A DNA stretch of 64,000 nucleotides from Hyphomicrobiaceae bacterium (GTDB lineage Bacteria; Pseudomonadota; Alphaproteobacteria; Rhizobiales; Hyphomicrobiaceae), in assembly GCA_020442165.1 (NCBI GenBank), contig JAGRKV010000051.1, forward strand, positions 186,001 to 250,000. The letters run 5' to 3'. A program made the position numbers and the translations under genes. The notes beneath the pieces were generated by a model. It was not told where the DNA came from. It saw only the letters and a list, made by a program, of their open reading frames with translations, and did no database searches. Below, in pieces: positions 53,707 through 62,129 of this stretch. How positions within the stretch are numbered: position 1 is the stretch's first letter; each line of letters opens with the position of its first letter.

Positions 53707-54006
53707 CTAGAAGCACAGCCATGGGCCCAGGCAAGTCTTGGGTGTTCCGCCTTTGCAGGCCATCTGCGAGGAGTAGCACGAGATCATCGTCGAGCCTGAT
53801 TTGCATTTCGTGCGTACCGGCCCTTTGCCTACGAGACCGCGCCCGGCGAGCGTGTTTTTAAGAGCGTTCGTGGAGAAGAGTACGGCTGTATCGTGAGTGA
53901 AGTTTTCGCCAAGGGCAGTAACCCTGGTACACTCCGCAGCCTGAGCCGAGGCCGAAAGTGCGCACGCCATTACTGTCGCCATCAGGCCGAATTTAAGTAC
54001 GCGCAT
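53707..54006 (-). CDS. Small secreted six-cysteine protein
   Basis: 99 residues. GGAGG stands six bases before the ATG, and a textbook signal peptide (LKFGLMATVMACALSASAQAAE) would be cut near residue 24, leaving about 75 residues with six cysteines (in ECTRV, TKCKSG, SCYSS, ACKGG, TCLGP and LCF). That pattern fits three disulphides in the periplasm or outside. No family recognised. The neighbours are an L,D-transpeptidase and a TetR regulator, with no operon link. Confidence 0.72.
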   Translation of the reverse strand: MRVLKFGLMATVMACALSASAQAAECTRVTALGENFTHDTAVLFSTNALKNTLAGRGLVGKGPVRTKCKSGSTMISCYSSQMACKGGTPKTCLGPWLCF

Positions 54007-54351
54007 AGTGCCCTCCGAAATAGAAACTTACCTTGATGCTATTCAAGTGCTCGGCGCTTGCCAAGGGACTGAGTTGCTGTAATTGGGAGGTATTTTTGCA
54101 ACGCATCTTGCTGCTGATCGCGCCGTCATTCGCGCGCATCCCGAGATCCGCATGACTAGCTATCAAGGTCCGTTCAGGGCCAATTTCTGCCGACATCAAC
54201 CCTGTTCCGAAAGCCTGCGGGCGAGGTCGCTTTTCGAAGAGCTGCCGACTTCGTTGACGTGGGATCATCAGCTCGGTACTTACTTTCTAGTATACAGCCG
54301 TTTACATCAGTCGGATTACCGACAGAACCGCTATCGCCAGACTGAGCACCA
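54007..54351. other. Divergent intergenic region between the small secreted protein and the TetR gene
   Basis: 345 bases that should contain promoters in both directions. The right part holds the imperfect TetR operator at 54289-54306. No gene or RNA recognised in the rest. Confidence 0.45.
54289..54306. promoter_or_regulatory. Imperfect TetR operator in front of the tetR gene
   Basis: AGTATAC-AGCC-GTTTACA: the right arm is identical to, and the left arm matches at 5 of 7 bases, the perfect palindrome TGTAAAC-ACTC-GTTTACA found before the SDR gene at 55026-55043. It lies 45 bases before the GTG start. Autoregulation by the TetR protein is inferred. Confidence 0.65.
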
Positions 54352-54972
54352 GTGACGCAGCCTTCAAAACCAACCAGAAACGCAGCCTCGACGCGTGAGC
54401 GGATCCTGTCGGTCGCGCAGCACCATTTCAAAGTGAATGGGTATGATGCCTGTGGGCTGCGGGACATCGCTGCCGATGCCGGTGTCAACGTGGCCCTCAT
54501 CAACCGATACTTCGGCTCCAAGGTCGAACTCTTCCAGAAGGCTGTCGTCGATGCACTCCAAGTCGATGACCTCTTGTCGGGCAACAAAGATACTTTCGGA
54601 CAGGACATCGCATCGCGCATGACCTGGAATGACTTCGACGACGATGACTTCGATCCCCTGCTCGCCTTCGTCAAGTCGCTGGGCAGCCCCGCCGTTGGCC
54701 CGTTGCTCAGCGCTAGGCTCACCGATCACCTCGTTCCGGCGATGGCCAGATGGATCGGGGGCAAGGCAGCCAAGGAACGGGCCGCCCTGATCCTTAGCAC
54801 GCTTCTCGGCTTCGACATGCTGCGTCGCATGGCGAAGCTGGACAGTCTGCAGAATGGAAACAGAAAAGCGATTGTCGCGTTGGCCGCCCGGACGTTGCAG
54901 GGCTATGTCGACGGCATGCCCGAGCAGGGCGACCGTTCCCGCCCGGCCAAGTCCAGGCCGGCGAAGCGCTGA
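54352..54972 (+). CDS. TetR-family transcriptional regulator
   Basis: 206 residues starting at GTG 54352. The N-terminal helix-turn-helix is standard for TetR (TRERILSVAQHHFKVNGYD, LRDIAADAGVNVALINRYFGSK, about residues 14-62). The C-terminal helical part should bind a ligand and dimerise. A matching operator pair flanks this gene and the following SDR, so it probably represses both. The ligand is unknown. Confidence 0.92.
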   Translation: MTQPSKPTRNAASTRERILSVAQHHFKVNGYDACGLRDIAADAGVNVALINRYFGSKVELFQKAVVDALQVDDLLSGNKDTFGQDIASRMTWNDFDDDDFDPLLAFVKSLGSPAVGPLLSARLTDHLVPAMARWIGGKAAKERAALILSTLLGFDMLRRMAKLDSLQNGNRKAIVALAARTLQGYVDGMPEQGDRSRPAKSRPAKR

Positions 54973-55005
54973 CCGGAACAGCCCTGACGACGCTGCAAAC
55001 GACTG

Positions 55006-55033
55006 TTGACTTCCGCGAGCGCTCTTGTAAACA
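55006..55033 (+). promoter_or_regulatory. Candidate promoter of the SDR gene
   Basis: TTGACT (55006-55011) and TAAACA (55028-55033) with 16-base spacing. The -10 lies inside the TetR palindrome, so a bound repressor would block polymerase. Confidence 0.5.
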
Positions 55034-55043
55034 CTCGTTTACA
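55026..55043. promoter_or_regulatory. Palindromic TetR operator before the SDR gene
   Basis: TGTAAACACTCGTTTACA: perfect 7-base arms around a 4-base centre, 98 bases before the SDR start. Its sequence and size are typical of TetR-family operators, and a second, weaker copy lies in front of the tetR gene itself. Confidence 0.8.
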
Positions 55044-55140
55044 TTTTATGGATCACTCCCCGGCACTGGCCACTACGGCAATCCATGAAGTGCTGTGTCC
55101 AGGAATGGCGAGCCCGCATGCGTGGGACAGGAAAGAGGCA

Positions 55141-55980
55141 ATGGCGAACATCGGCAAGACATCGAAGGTCATTATTGTAACCGGTGCTTCGTCGGGCATG
55201 GGCAAGGAAGGTGCGCTCCGGTTGCTGAAGGAGGGTCACATCGTCTACGGCGCCGCCCGCAACACCGACAAGATGAAGGATATCGTGGCTGCGGGCGGAC
55301 ATGCGCTCGCCCTCGATGTGACAAGTGAGTCCGCGATCAGGGATGCGGTAGCCAAGGTTCTGACGGCGCAGGGCCGCATCGACGTACTATGGAACAACGC
55401 CGGCTATTCGGTCGCAGGCGCGGTCGAGGATGTCGCCATGGACGACGCCCGGCGCCAGTTCGAGGTCAATCTGTTTGGCGTGGCCGAGGTGACCAGAGCC
55501 GTCTTGCCGCAGATGCGCGCGCAGAAATCAGGCACCATCATCAATACGACCTCGGTCGGCGGCAAAGTCTTCACGCCGCTGAATGCCTGGTACCATGCGT
55601 CCAAGTTCGCCCTCGAGGGCTGGAGCGACTGCCTGCGTCTCGAAGTGGCCCCCTTCAACATCAACGTGGTTGTCCTGGAGCCCGGCGGCATCAAGACCGA
55701 ATTCGGCAGCGTCATGTACAAGCCGATGCTCGATCGCTCTAAGGGCGGGGCTTACGAGGCATTCACGAGCAAGATCGTCGCGTCCTACGAGGCTTATTAC
55801 GGGCCGGGCAACAAATCCCTGTCACCGCCATCGGTCATCAGCGAAGCGGTGGTCGGCATCGTTGCGAGCAAGAAGCCCCGCACGCGCTATGCGGTCGGCT
55901 ACATGGCCCGCACGGCACTCTGGTTGCGCGCGCTCCTCAGCGACCGCATGTTCGAGCGCCTGATCATGTCGCAATACTGA
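55141..55980 (+). CDS. Short-chain dehydrogenase/reductase
   Basis: 279 residues from the ATG at 55141 with AAAGAGG upstream. A longer frame to 55006 would begin inside the promoter and operator and is rejected. Classical SDR: TGASSGMGKEGAL (about 13-25), NNAGYS, TTSVGG with the catalytic serine, YHASKFALEG. The N-terminal half and the long C-terminal tail resemble retinol-dehydrogenase-like oxidoreductases. It probably acts on the compound sensed by the TetR protein. The substrate is unknown. Confidence 0.9.
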   Translation: MANIGKTSKVIIVTGASSGMGKEGALRLLKEGHIVYGAARNTDKMKDIVAAGGHALALDVTSESAIRDAVAKVLTAQGRIDVLWNNAGYSVAGAVEDVAMDDARRQFEVNLFGVAEVTRAVLPQMRAQKSGTIINTTSVGGKVFTPLNAWYHASKFALEGWSDCLRLEVAPFNINVVVLEPGGIKTEFGSVMYKPMLDRSKGGAYEAFTSKIVASYEAYYGPGNKSLSPPSVISEAVVGIVASKKPRTRYAVGYMARTALWLRALLSDRMFERLIMSQY

Positions 55981-56134
55981 GGCGTGGCCAAGCTTGTAGA
56001 AGAGCATGGCGAGAAAAGTCGCTCGCTGACCATGCGTTGCCGCTTCCGCAATAGCTGCGGTCATTCCTTATCGCGACGTTACGAGTCATTGCGATGTCGG
56101 CAGCGGGTCACAAACTGACGTCCGTCCGCGCCGT

Positions 56135-56797
56135 TCAATGCTTGCGCTTCAATAGGAACACAGCTTTTTCGCCCAGCAGGTTTTGCAGCCATATCGACTG
56201 CTTGATGCCAAGCCTCTTGCCGCGCGCATTGAAGGAGAATGCGTCCTCCACCTCGGCATCGACGAGTTTCACGAGATCGGCAAAATCGTAGATCGTGCAA
56301 AGGTGCGCGTTGGGCGTGTCATACCAGCTCTCAGGCAGGTTTTCCGTCACCGGCATGCGGCCGCCGATCAGCAGGCCTTTCCTGATTTTCCAGTGGCCGA
56401 AGTTGGGAAACGAGACGATGGCGCGGCGGCCGATGCGCAGCAGATTTTCCAGAACCGTCTTTGGATGGCGTGTTGCCTGAATGGTGAGGCTCAGGATGGC
56501 GTAATCGAATGCGTCGTCGGGATAGTCGGACAAGTCGCGGTCGGCATCGCCCTGGATGACGGAGAGGCCGCGTGCCACGCAGGCGTTGACCTTTTCGCGC
56601 GACAGCTCGATGCCGCGGGCGTCGACGGCCTTGTCGCGGGCAAGAACGTCGAGCAGTGCACCGTCGCCGCAGCCGACGTCGATGACGCGCGCTCCCGTCG
56701 TCACCATTTCAGCGATCAGCTGGTGGTCGGGGCGAAGCGTGGCGGCGGCCGGGCGATGCTGATGCGGCATGGCGGTGCGATCCTCGTGCGTGCTCAT
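56135..56797 (-). CDS. metW: Methionine biosynthesis protein MetW
   Basis: 220 residues. Methyltransferase-like fold with [15 protein letters not shown] (about residues 38-52), LSREKV and [13 protein letters not shown], the MetW pattern. MetW works with MetX in O-acetylation of homoserine in many proteobacteria that use the acetyl route, by an activation mechanism. It overlaps metX by ATGA (56794-56797), so the two are translationally coupled. Confidence 0.94.
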   Translation of the reverse strand: MSTHEDRTAMPHQHRPAAATLRPDHQLIAEMVTTGARVIDVGCGDGALLDVLARDKAVDARGIELSREKVNACVARGLSVIQGDADRDLSDYPDDAFDYAILSLTIQATRHPKTVLENLLRIGRRAIVSFPNFGHWKIRKGLLIGGRMPVTENLPESWYDTPNAHLCTIYDFADLVKLVDAEVEDAFSFNARGKRLGIKQSIWLQNLLGEKAVFLLKRKH

Positions 56798-58017
56798 GCT
56801 TTCAGCCCGCGATGCTGGGCGGCCGCGTTGACGAAGCCTGCGACGGTCGCGAAGAACTCTGGCTCGTCGAGCAGGAAGGCGTCGTGGCCTTTGTTGCTTT
56901 CGATTTCCACGAAGGAAACATTGGCGGCGACGGCGTTGAGTGCCTGGACGATGTCGCGGCTCTCGCGCGTGGGGTAGAGCCAGTCGGAGGTGAATGAGAC
57001 CACGAGGAAGCGCGTCCTCGTGTTGCGGAAGGCGTTGGCCAGAACGTCGCCCGATTCGGCGGCAAGGTCGAAATAGTCCATCGCGCGCGTGATATAGAGA
57101 TAGGAATTTGCGTCAAAGCGGTCGACAAACGTCGAGCCCTGATGGCGCAAATAACTCTCCACTTGGAAATCGGCATCGAAGGAGAAGGTGCGTGACGAAC
57201 GGTCCTGCAGGTTGCGGCCGAACTTCTGGTGCAGCGCGTCTTCCGACAGGTACGTGATGTGCGCGGCCATGCGCGCGACCGCGAGGCCGTTCTTGGGCAC
57301 CTTGTGGTGCGTGTGATAGTCGCCGCGGCACCAGTCCGGATCGGCCATCACTGCCTGGCGGCCAACCTCATGGAAAGCAATGTTCTGGGATGAGTGGCGT
57401 GCGGCCGTGGCAATCGGCATGGCGGCGAAGACGCGTTCCTTGTGGCGCGCGGCCCAGTCCAGCACCTGCATGCCGCCCATCGATCCGCCGATGACTGCGA
57501 AGAGCTGGCCGATGCCCAAATGATCGATGAGGCGGACCTGCGCATTGACCATGTCGGCAATGGTGATGACGGGGAAGTTGAGGCCATAGGGCTTGCCTGT
57601 CGCCGGGTCGATTGACGCGGGTCCCGTCGTGCCCATGCAGCCGCCAAGGATGTTGGCGCAGATGACGAAGTACTTGTTGGTATCGATCGGCTTGCCGGGG
57701 CCGAGCAGCGTCTCCCACCAGCCGGGCTTGCCGGTGACAGGGTTGGTGCCGATCACGTACTGGTCGCCAGTCAGCGCGTGACAGACGAGCACGGCGTTGG
57801 ATTTTTCCGCGTTGAGCTGGCCCCACGTCTCGTAGGCGATCTGGAAGCTGTTGAGGCTCTGGCCGCATTCGAGCTTCAGCGGCGCATTTTCAAACCTGAC
57901 GAGCTGGCTCGACGGAGTCCACGCCTCCTTCAATCGCGGCAGGGCATGCACCAGCGCATCCTGGCCTGGCGCCGAGGCTGCCTGGGGCTGGTTGCGGGTG
58001 TTAACCGTCTCGTTCAC
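56794..58017 (-). CDS. metX: Homoserine O-acetyltransferase MetX
   Basis: 407 residues from the GTG at 58017 with GGGAG seven bases upstream; a TTG seven codons earlier is less likely. Alpha/beta hydrolase with nucleophile elbow [12 protein letters not shown] (Ser about residue 161), HALTGDQYV, and Asp and His near the C-terminus ([21 protein letters not shown]). It activates homoserine for methionine synthesis. A SAM-II riboswitch lies in its leader. Confidence 0.95.
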   Translation of the reverse strand: MNETVNTRNQPQAASAPGQDALVHALPRLKEAWTPSSQLVRFENAPLKLECGQSLNSFQIAYETWGQLNAEKSNAVLVCHALTGDQYVIGTNPVTGKPGWWETLLGPGKPIDTNKYFVICANILGGCMGTTGPASIDPATGKPYGLNFPVITIADMVNAQVRLIDHLGIGQLFAVIGGSMGGMQVLDWAARHKERVFAAMPIATAARHSSQNIAFHEVGRQAVMADPDWCRGDYHTHHKVPKNGLAVARMAAHITYLSEDALHQKFGRNLQDRSSRTFSFDADFQVESYLRHQGSTFVDRFDANSYLYITRAMDYFDLAAESGDVLANAFRNTRTRFLVVSFTSDWLYPTRESRDIVQALNAVAANVSFVEIESNKGHDAFLLDEPEFFATVAGFVNAAAQHRGLKA

Positions 58018-58126
58018 GCGCGCGCTCCCAAACCTCAATTCTGGCGTGGGTGAGGCGGAAATGAAAAAGACCGCCCTCAGGTCCCGCGCTGCTCATTGGC
58101 CGGGTCAACCGAGGATCGGTCTGCCA

Positions 58127-58181
58127 GGCCTTTTAGCGAGTTGTTTAACGTGGCTGCAAGCCGGCCGGCCAAATCACCACG
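58127..58181 (-). ncRNA. SAM-II riboswitch in the metX leader
   Basis: Read on the minus strand the segment has the SAM-II layout. First stem CGTGG / CCACG (58181-58177 with 58153-58149), the conserved TGATTT after the first arm, CTTGCAG before the second arm, then GTTAAACAACTCGCTAAAAGG containing the invariant GCTAAA, here written in two parts (GTTAAACAA and CTCGCTAAAAGG). SAM-II RNAs of alphaproteobacteria sit in front of metA/metX and turn expression down when SAM binds. The aptamer starts about 15 bases after the predicted -10 and ends 109 bases before the metX start. Confidence 0.9.
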
Positions 58182-58195
58182 ATCAATCAGGCTCT

Positions 58196-58225
58196 TAAAT
58201 ACCGGAGGTGGGGCGTGGGGGTCAA
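58196..58225 (-). promoter_or_regulatory. Promoter of the metX-metW operon
   Basis: On the minus strand TTGACC (58225-58220) and TATTTA (58201-58196) are 18 bases apart. Transcription would begin about 58189, just before the SAM-II aptamer, leaving almost no leader ahead of it. Confidence 0.7.
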
Positions 58226-58350
58226 GAGGTCCAGCCAGTGCCGCTGCACATGGGCTGTGGCTCGTGAGCCTATGAATCGTGCGCTTCCTCGTCTAAGACT
58301 TCCGCGCTCGTATCACGTCAGAACGCCACGAATTCATAAAAGAACCCGCG

Positions 58351-59454
58351 ATGACCTTGACCGCACCTACCCCCAAACCCGGCATTCTCGACATCGAGGC
58401 CTATGTGCCCGGCGAGAGCAAGCTGCCGTCCGGCGTCAAGCCGGCCAAGCTGTCGTCGAACGAGACGCCACTTGGTCCCAGCCCCAAGGCGATCGAAGCC
58501 TACAAGGCCGCGACCGGCGACCTGGAGCGCTATCCGGATGGTCAGGCGGCAGTTCTGCGTGAGGCAATTGCAAAGCGGTATGGGCTCGATGCTGCACGGA
58601 TCGTGTGCGGGGCGGGGTCGGACGAAATCCTGACCATGCTCGCGCACGCCTATCTTGGTCCGGGCGACGAGGCGATCTACACCGAGCACGGCTTTCTGGT
58701 TTACCGCATCGCCATCCTGGCCAATGGGGCAACGCCCGTTGTGGCGCCCGAGCGCGACCTCAAGACCGATGTCGATGCCATCCTGGAGCGTGTGACGGAT
58801 AAGACCCGCGTCGTCTTCATCGCCAACCCAAACAATCCGACGGGCACCTACATTCCAATCGACGAGGTGCGACGGCTGCGTGCCGGCCTGCGCGGCGACA
58901 TCCTATTGGTGCTGGACGGTGCCTATGCGGAGTACGTGCAGCGCAACGACTATGAGGCGGGTTTGGAACTTGTGGCGACGACCGAGAACACGGTGATGAC
59001 GCGCACCTTTTCCAAGATCCATGGGCTGGCTTCACTTCGCATCGGCTGGGGCTATTGCCCGGCGGCGGTGGCGGACGTGCTCAATCGCATTCGGGGGCCG
59101 TTCAACATGTCGAGCCCTGCGATTGCGGCGGGTGCTGCTGCGATTGCGGATACCGCTCATTTGGAAAAGGCGGTGGCGCACAACTCGAAGTGGCTGCCGT
59201 GGCTCGAAGCGGAGATCGGCAAGCTGGGGCTCACCGTGACGCCGTCGGTCGCCAATTTCATACTCATCCACTTTCCGCGCGAAGCGGGCCGGGCGGCGAA
59301 GGATGCCGACGCATTCTTGAAGTCGAAGGGCATCATCCTGCGCATGGTCGGCAGCTATGGGCTTGGCCAATGCCTGCGCATGACGATCGGCAGCGAAGAC
59401 GAGAACCGGCGAGTCGTTGCGGCGCTTGCCGAGTTCACGGGGGCGCGAAGCTGA
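58351..59454 (+). CDS. hisC: Histidinol-phosphate aminotransferase
   Basis: 367 residues, class I/II PLP aminotransferase. Shows [15 protein letters not shown] near the N-terminus, NPNNPTGTY (about 155-163), the LDGAYAEYV block and the PLP lysine in [14 protein letters not shown] (about residue 220). In alphaproteobacteria this type often also serves phenylalanine/tyrosine synthesis. Its stop overlaps the tyrC start as TGATG, so coupling to aromatic amino acid synthesis is likely. Confidence 0.94.
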   Translation: MTLTAPTPKPGILDIEAYVPGESKLPSGVKPAKLSSNETPLGPSPKAIEAYKAATGDLERYPDGQAAVLREAIAKRYGLDAARIVCGAGSDEILTMLAHAYLGPGDEAIYTEHGFLVYRIAILANGATPVVAPERDLKTDVDAILERVTDKTRVVFIANPNNPTGTYIPIDEVRRLRAGLRGDILLVLDGAYAEYVQRNDYEAGLELVATTENTVMTRTFSKIHGLASLRIGWGYCPAAVADVLNRIRGPFNMSSPAIAAGAAAIADTAHLEKAVAHNSKWLPWLEAEIGKLGLTVTPSVANFILIHFPREAGRAAKDADAFLKSKGIILRMVGSYGLGQCLRMTIGSEDENRRVVAALAEFTGARS

Positions 59455-60395
59455 TGGCGGATGCAACCCAGCCGATGTTCAAACGCCTTGCTCTGATCGG
59501 CATTGGCCTCATCGGCTCGTCGATCTCTCACGCGGCGCGGCGGCACGGCGGGCTTGTCGGCGAAATCACCGGCTCGTCGGCGACGGAAAAAACTCGTGAA
59601 ACGGCTCTGCGTCTCGGGCTGGTCGACAAGGCGTTCGCGACGGCGGCTGAGGCGGTGGAAGGTGCCGATCTTGTCATCGTCTGCACGCCTGTCGGCGTGT
59701 GTGGACGGATCGCGGAACAGATCGGGCCGCGGCTTGCGGCTGGTGCCATCGTTTCTGATGTCGGGTCGGTCAAGTCCGCGATCGTCGCCGACATGGCGCC
59801 GCATCTGCCGGCCTCGGTCCATTTCGTGCCGGCGCATCCGATTGCCGGCACGGAATATTCAGGCCCGGAGGCTGGTTTTTCATCGCTGTTCGACGGGCGC
59901 TGGACGATCCTTACTCCGCCCGAAGGAGCCGAAGGCGAGGCGACGGCTAGGCTCAGGGCGTTCTGGGAGGGGCTTGGGTCGCGCGTCGAGGTGATGACGC
60001 CGGAACACCATGACCTGGTGCTGGCGATTACCTCGCACCTGCCGCATCTGATCGCCTACAATATTGTCAACACAGCTGAGCATCTGAAGCGCGTCACGGA
60101 TTCGGAAGTCATCCAGTTCTCGGCTGGCGGCTTCCGCGATTTCACGCGCATTGCCGCGTCCGATCCGACGATGTGGCGCGACATCTTCCTCAACAACAAG
60201 GACGCGGTGCTGCACATGCTGGGCCGCTTCGGGGAGGATCTCGCGGTGATGGAGCAGGCGATCCGTAGCGGCGACGGCGATACTCTTTTCCGGCTCTTCG
60301 CCGAGGCGCGTGCGGTCCGCCGTGGTATCGTGGAGGCTGGCCAGGACACGGCCAAGCCGGACTTCGGCCGCGGGCCGGGCACAGGCGCTTCGTAG
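59454..60395 (+). CDS. tyrC: Prephenate/arogenate (cyclohexadienyl) dehydrogenase
   Basis: 313 residues from the ATG at 59454. NAD-binding GIGLIGSSISHAA (about 15-27), DVGSVK (about 100-105), and the catalytic histidine in PAHPIAGTEYSG (about 125-136), all TyrA-family signatures. It oxidises prephenate or arogenate on the way to tyrosine. A much longer frame starting inside hisC is a shadow. The pair hisC-tyrC is a known alphaproteobacterial arrangement. Confidence 0.93.
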   Translation: MADATQPMFKRLALIGIGLIGSSISHAARRHGGLVGEITGSSATEKTRETALRLGLVDKAFATAAEAVEGADLVIVCTPVGVCGRIAEQIGPRLAAGAIVSDVGSVKSAIVADMAPHLPASVHFVPAHPIAGTEYSGPEAGFSSLFDGRWTILTPPEGAEGEATARLRAFWEGLGSRVEVMTPEHHDLVLAITSHLPHLIAYNIVNTAEHLKRVTDSEVIQFSAGGFRDFTRIAASDPTMWRDIFLNNKDAVLHMLGRFGEDLAVMEQAIRSGDGDTLFRLFAEARAVRRGIVEAGQDTAKPDFGRGPGTGAS

Positions 60396-60444
60396 CGTGC
60401 GAGCCGTGTGATCCGAGTACCGGCAGGCCTTTGAGCCAGACAGT

Positions 60445-61173
60445 GTGCAGATTGATGGTGGAACGTCGATAATTGACGTCATGATCGGCAAGCAGCAGCA
60501 CGACCTTTGGGTTTTCGCATACGGCTCACTGATGTGGCGGCCGGGGTTCCGGCATCAGGAGATGCGCCGGGCGCGGCTTGTTGGATATTCCCGGCGTTTT
60601 TGCGTCACCAGCGTGCATCATCGAGGTTCGGCCGCGCGGCCCGGCCTTGTGCTGGGACTCGACCGGGGCGGCGTGTGCGAGGGTGTAGCCTATCGCGTGG
60701 CGGTGGCGGATGTGGCCCAAGTGCTGCGCTACCTGCGCGAACGTGAGCAGGTCAATGGCGTCTATCGCGAGGCGCAAGTGCCCATCGAATTGGAGGGCGC
60801 CGATCGCCGTGCTGTCATGGCGGTAGCCTATCTCGTGGAGCGCGCGCATCCGAGCTACGTTGCGCGGATGGGGCTTGTCGCGCAGGCGCGGCTTATCCGC
60901 GGAGCCCGAGGGCGGTCGGGCGTCAATCTCGACTACCTGCGCAATACGCTGCGGCATATGCGGGCGCTGGGCATCAGGGAGCGCGAACTGGAGCGTTTAT
61001 CGGCGGTTATTGGGGGGCTTTTTTCGCACGAAGGGTGCTGCGAACTGGCGTCGCCGCGCGCGGAAGCCTTGCGGCGGACGGTTTGTGGGCGCTGCGGTCC
61101 ATCTTGGCTTGGTGGAGTACGGCGGATGCGGCCCGGCCAACGGCGGCGGTTCCTGTACCGTCAGCGCTTGTAG
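60445..61173 (+). CDS. Gamma-glutamylcyclotransferase, ChaC family
   Basis: 242 residues from GTG 60445, or 230 from ATG 60481; no strong ribosome site decides. ChaC motifs: WVFAYGSLMWRPGF (about 22-35), a glycine-rich strand, and the likely catalytic glutamate in REQVNGVYREAQV. It cleaves gamma-glutamyl from glutathione, releasing 5-oxoproline. It follows tyrC by about 50-85 bases in the same direction. Confidence 0.9.
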   Translation: MQIDGGTSIIDVMIGKQQHDLWVFAYGSLMWRPGFRHQEMRRARLVGYSRRFCVTSVHHRGSAARPGLVLGLDRGGVCEGVAYRVAVADVAQVLRYLREREQVNGVYREAQVPIELEGADRRAVMAVAYLVERAHPSYVARMGLVAQARLIRGARGRSGVNLDYLRNTLRHMRALGIRERELERLSAVIGGLFSHEGCCELASPRAEALRRTVCGRCGPSWLGGVRRMRPGQRRRFLYRQRL

Positions 61174-61261
61174 GGTGATGGTGGTGGCCTCGTTAAGCCG
61201 CGCGGCGGCGCGCCGTTGCTGGGCCGTGCCTGCCGCAAGGTTCCGGTTTATCGCTGGCTGC

Positions 61262-61708
61262 TCAGTGCTGCGTTGCCGATGCGTGCGCGGCCATGTCATC
61301 GAAGTTGCCGCACTTCAGGTCGAACTCGATGCGCAACGCTTCGCGCGGGCTCTCGGCCAGCAGGTGGATATGCACTTCGTTGGCGCCGAGCGTTGCGCCG
61401 CGCTGGCGGACGTCCGCCAGGTTGAGGCTGGGCGAGGTGGCGCTCAAATAGCCGATCTCCATGATCGCGCGCTGACCGGCCTCGTCACGGCGCACCAGCA
61501 TGTAGTTTCCGGCTGACAGTGCGGGGCAATCCAGCAGCGTATAGATCGTGTGCACGTAGCGGCGGCCGGAAGCGCCAGTCCAGAATTGGAACCGCTGCAT
61601 CAGTGCCGCGTCGTTGTCGGTTTGTGACGATGTTTCGTCGATACGGATCATGCGCGCCTTTGCCCGGCTTGCGCGGGCCTCTGCCAGATTGATGATACGC
61701 GCACTCAT
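61262..61708 (-). CDS. Conserved-looking cytoplasmic protein of unknown function
   Basis: 148 residues from the ATG at 61708, which has GGAAG just upstream; the longer frame to 61840 has Cys-rich noise at its start. A basic N-terminal helix (IINLAEARASRAKARM) precedes a compact domain with WTGASGRRYVHTIYTLLDCP and NYMLVRRDEAGQR. It contains no membrane segments or known catalytic motif. It lies downstream of the ribonucleotide reductase gene on the same strand, 421 bases away. Confidence 0.65.
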   Translation of the reverse strand: MSARIINLAEARASRAKARMIRIDETSSQTDNDAALMQRFQFWTGASGRRYVHTIYTLLDCPALSAGNYMLVRRDEAGQRAIMEIGYLSATSPSLNLADVRQRGATLGANEVHIHLLAESPREALRIEFDLKCGNFDDMAAHASATQH

Positions 61709-62129
61709 GACTTCCAACCCCTGCTCACACACTGCTCGACGCAAACACCCTGGCGCACATTCGGCGCTCTTTGTTTCGCACAGGAGTGTGCCGGAAAGTT
61801 CTAGCTGAATTGTGGCTCCCGACGGATCATTTGCCGTCATGGCAAACGGGGCGTAAACCCCTGTTCCGAAACCTCCTTGGAGTTATGACCGGCAACGTCT
61901 TAACGGAGGGTTGATCCTGTGCTCCGCCCGAGAGGCGGCGCGGAAATTTCCGGTCATGTGGTGTCGATACGCTGCACTCCTGCGGGGTGGCGCCCCAGCT
62001 TTGCGGGTGCCATCAACTCATAACGCGGGGTTAAGGACCGAGTGGCAACGCCCAAAGGGGACGGAGCCGCAACGCACGAGCCGGGACGGGGCAGCGCAAC
62101 AGACGCCAATGTACCTCTACGTTTTGCGA
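61709..62129. other. Gap between the ribonucleotide reductase gene and the unknown gene
   Basis: 421 bases without a plausible gene. A small hairpin CCGCC/GGCGG occurs at 61924-61938. It should carry the end of the reductase transcript and a promoter for the unknown gene, but neither is clear. Confidence 0.4.

Noticed and set aside
55006..55140. Longer start for the SDR gene
   Set aside because: The extra codons cover the promoter -35/-10 and the TetR palindrome; the ATG at 55141 has a good ribosome site and begins the SDR fold normally.
59055..59453. Long N-terminal extension of tyrC inside hisC
   Set aside because: It is an out-of-frame shadow of hisC; the TyrA match begins at the ATG overlapping the hisC stop.
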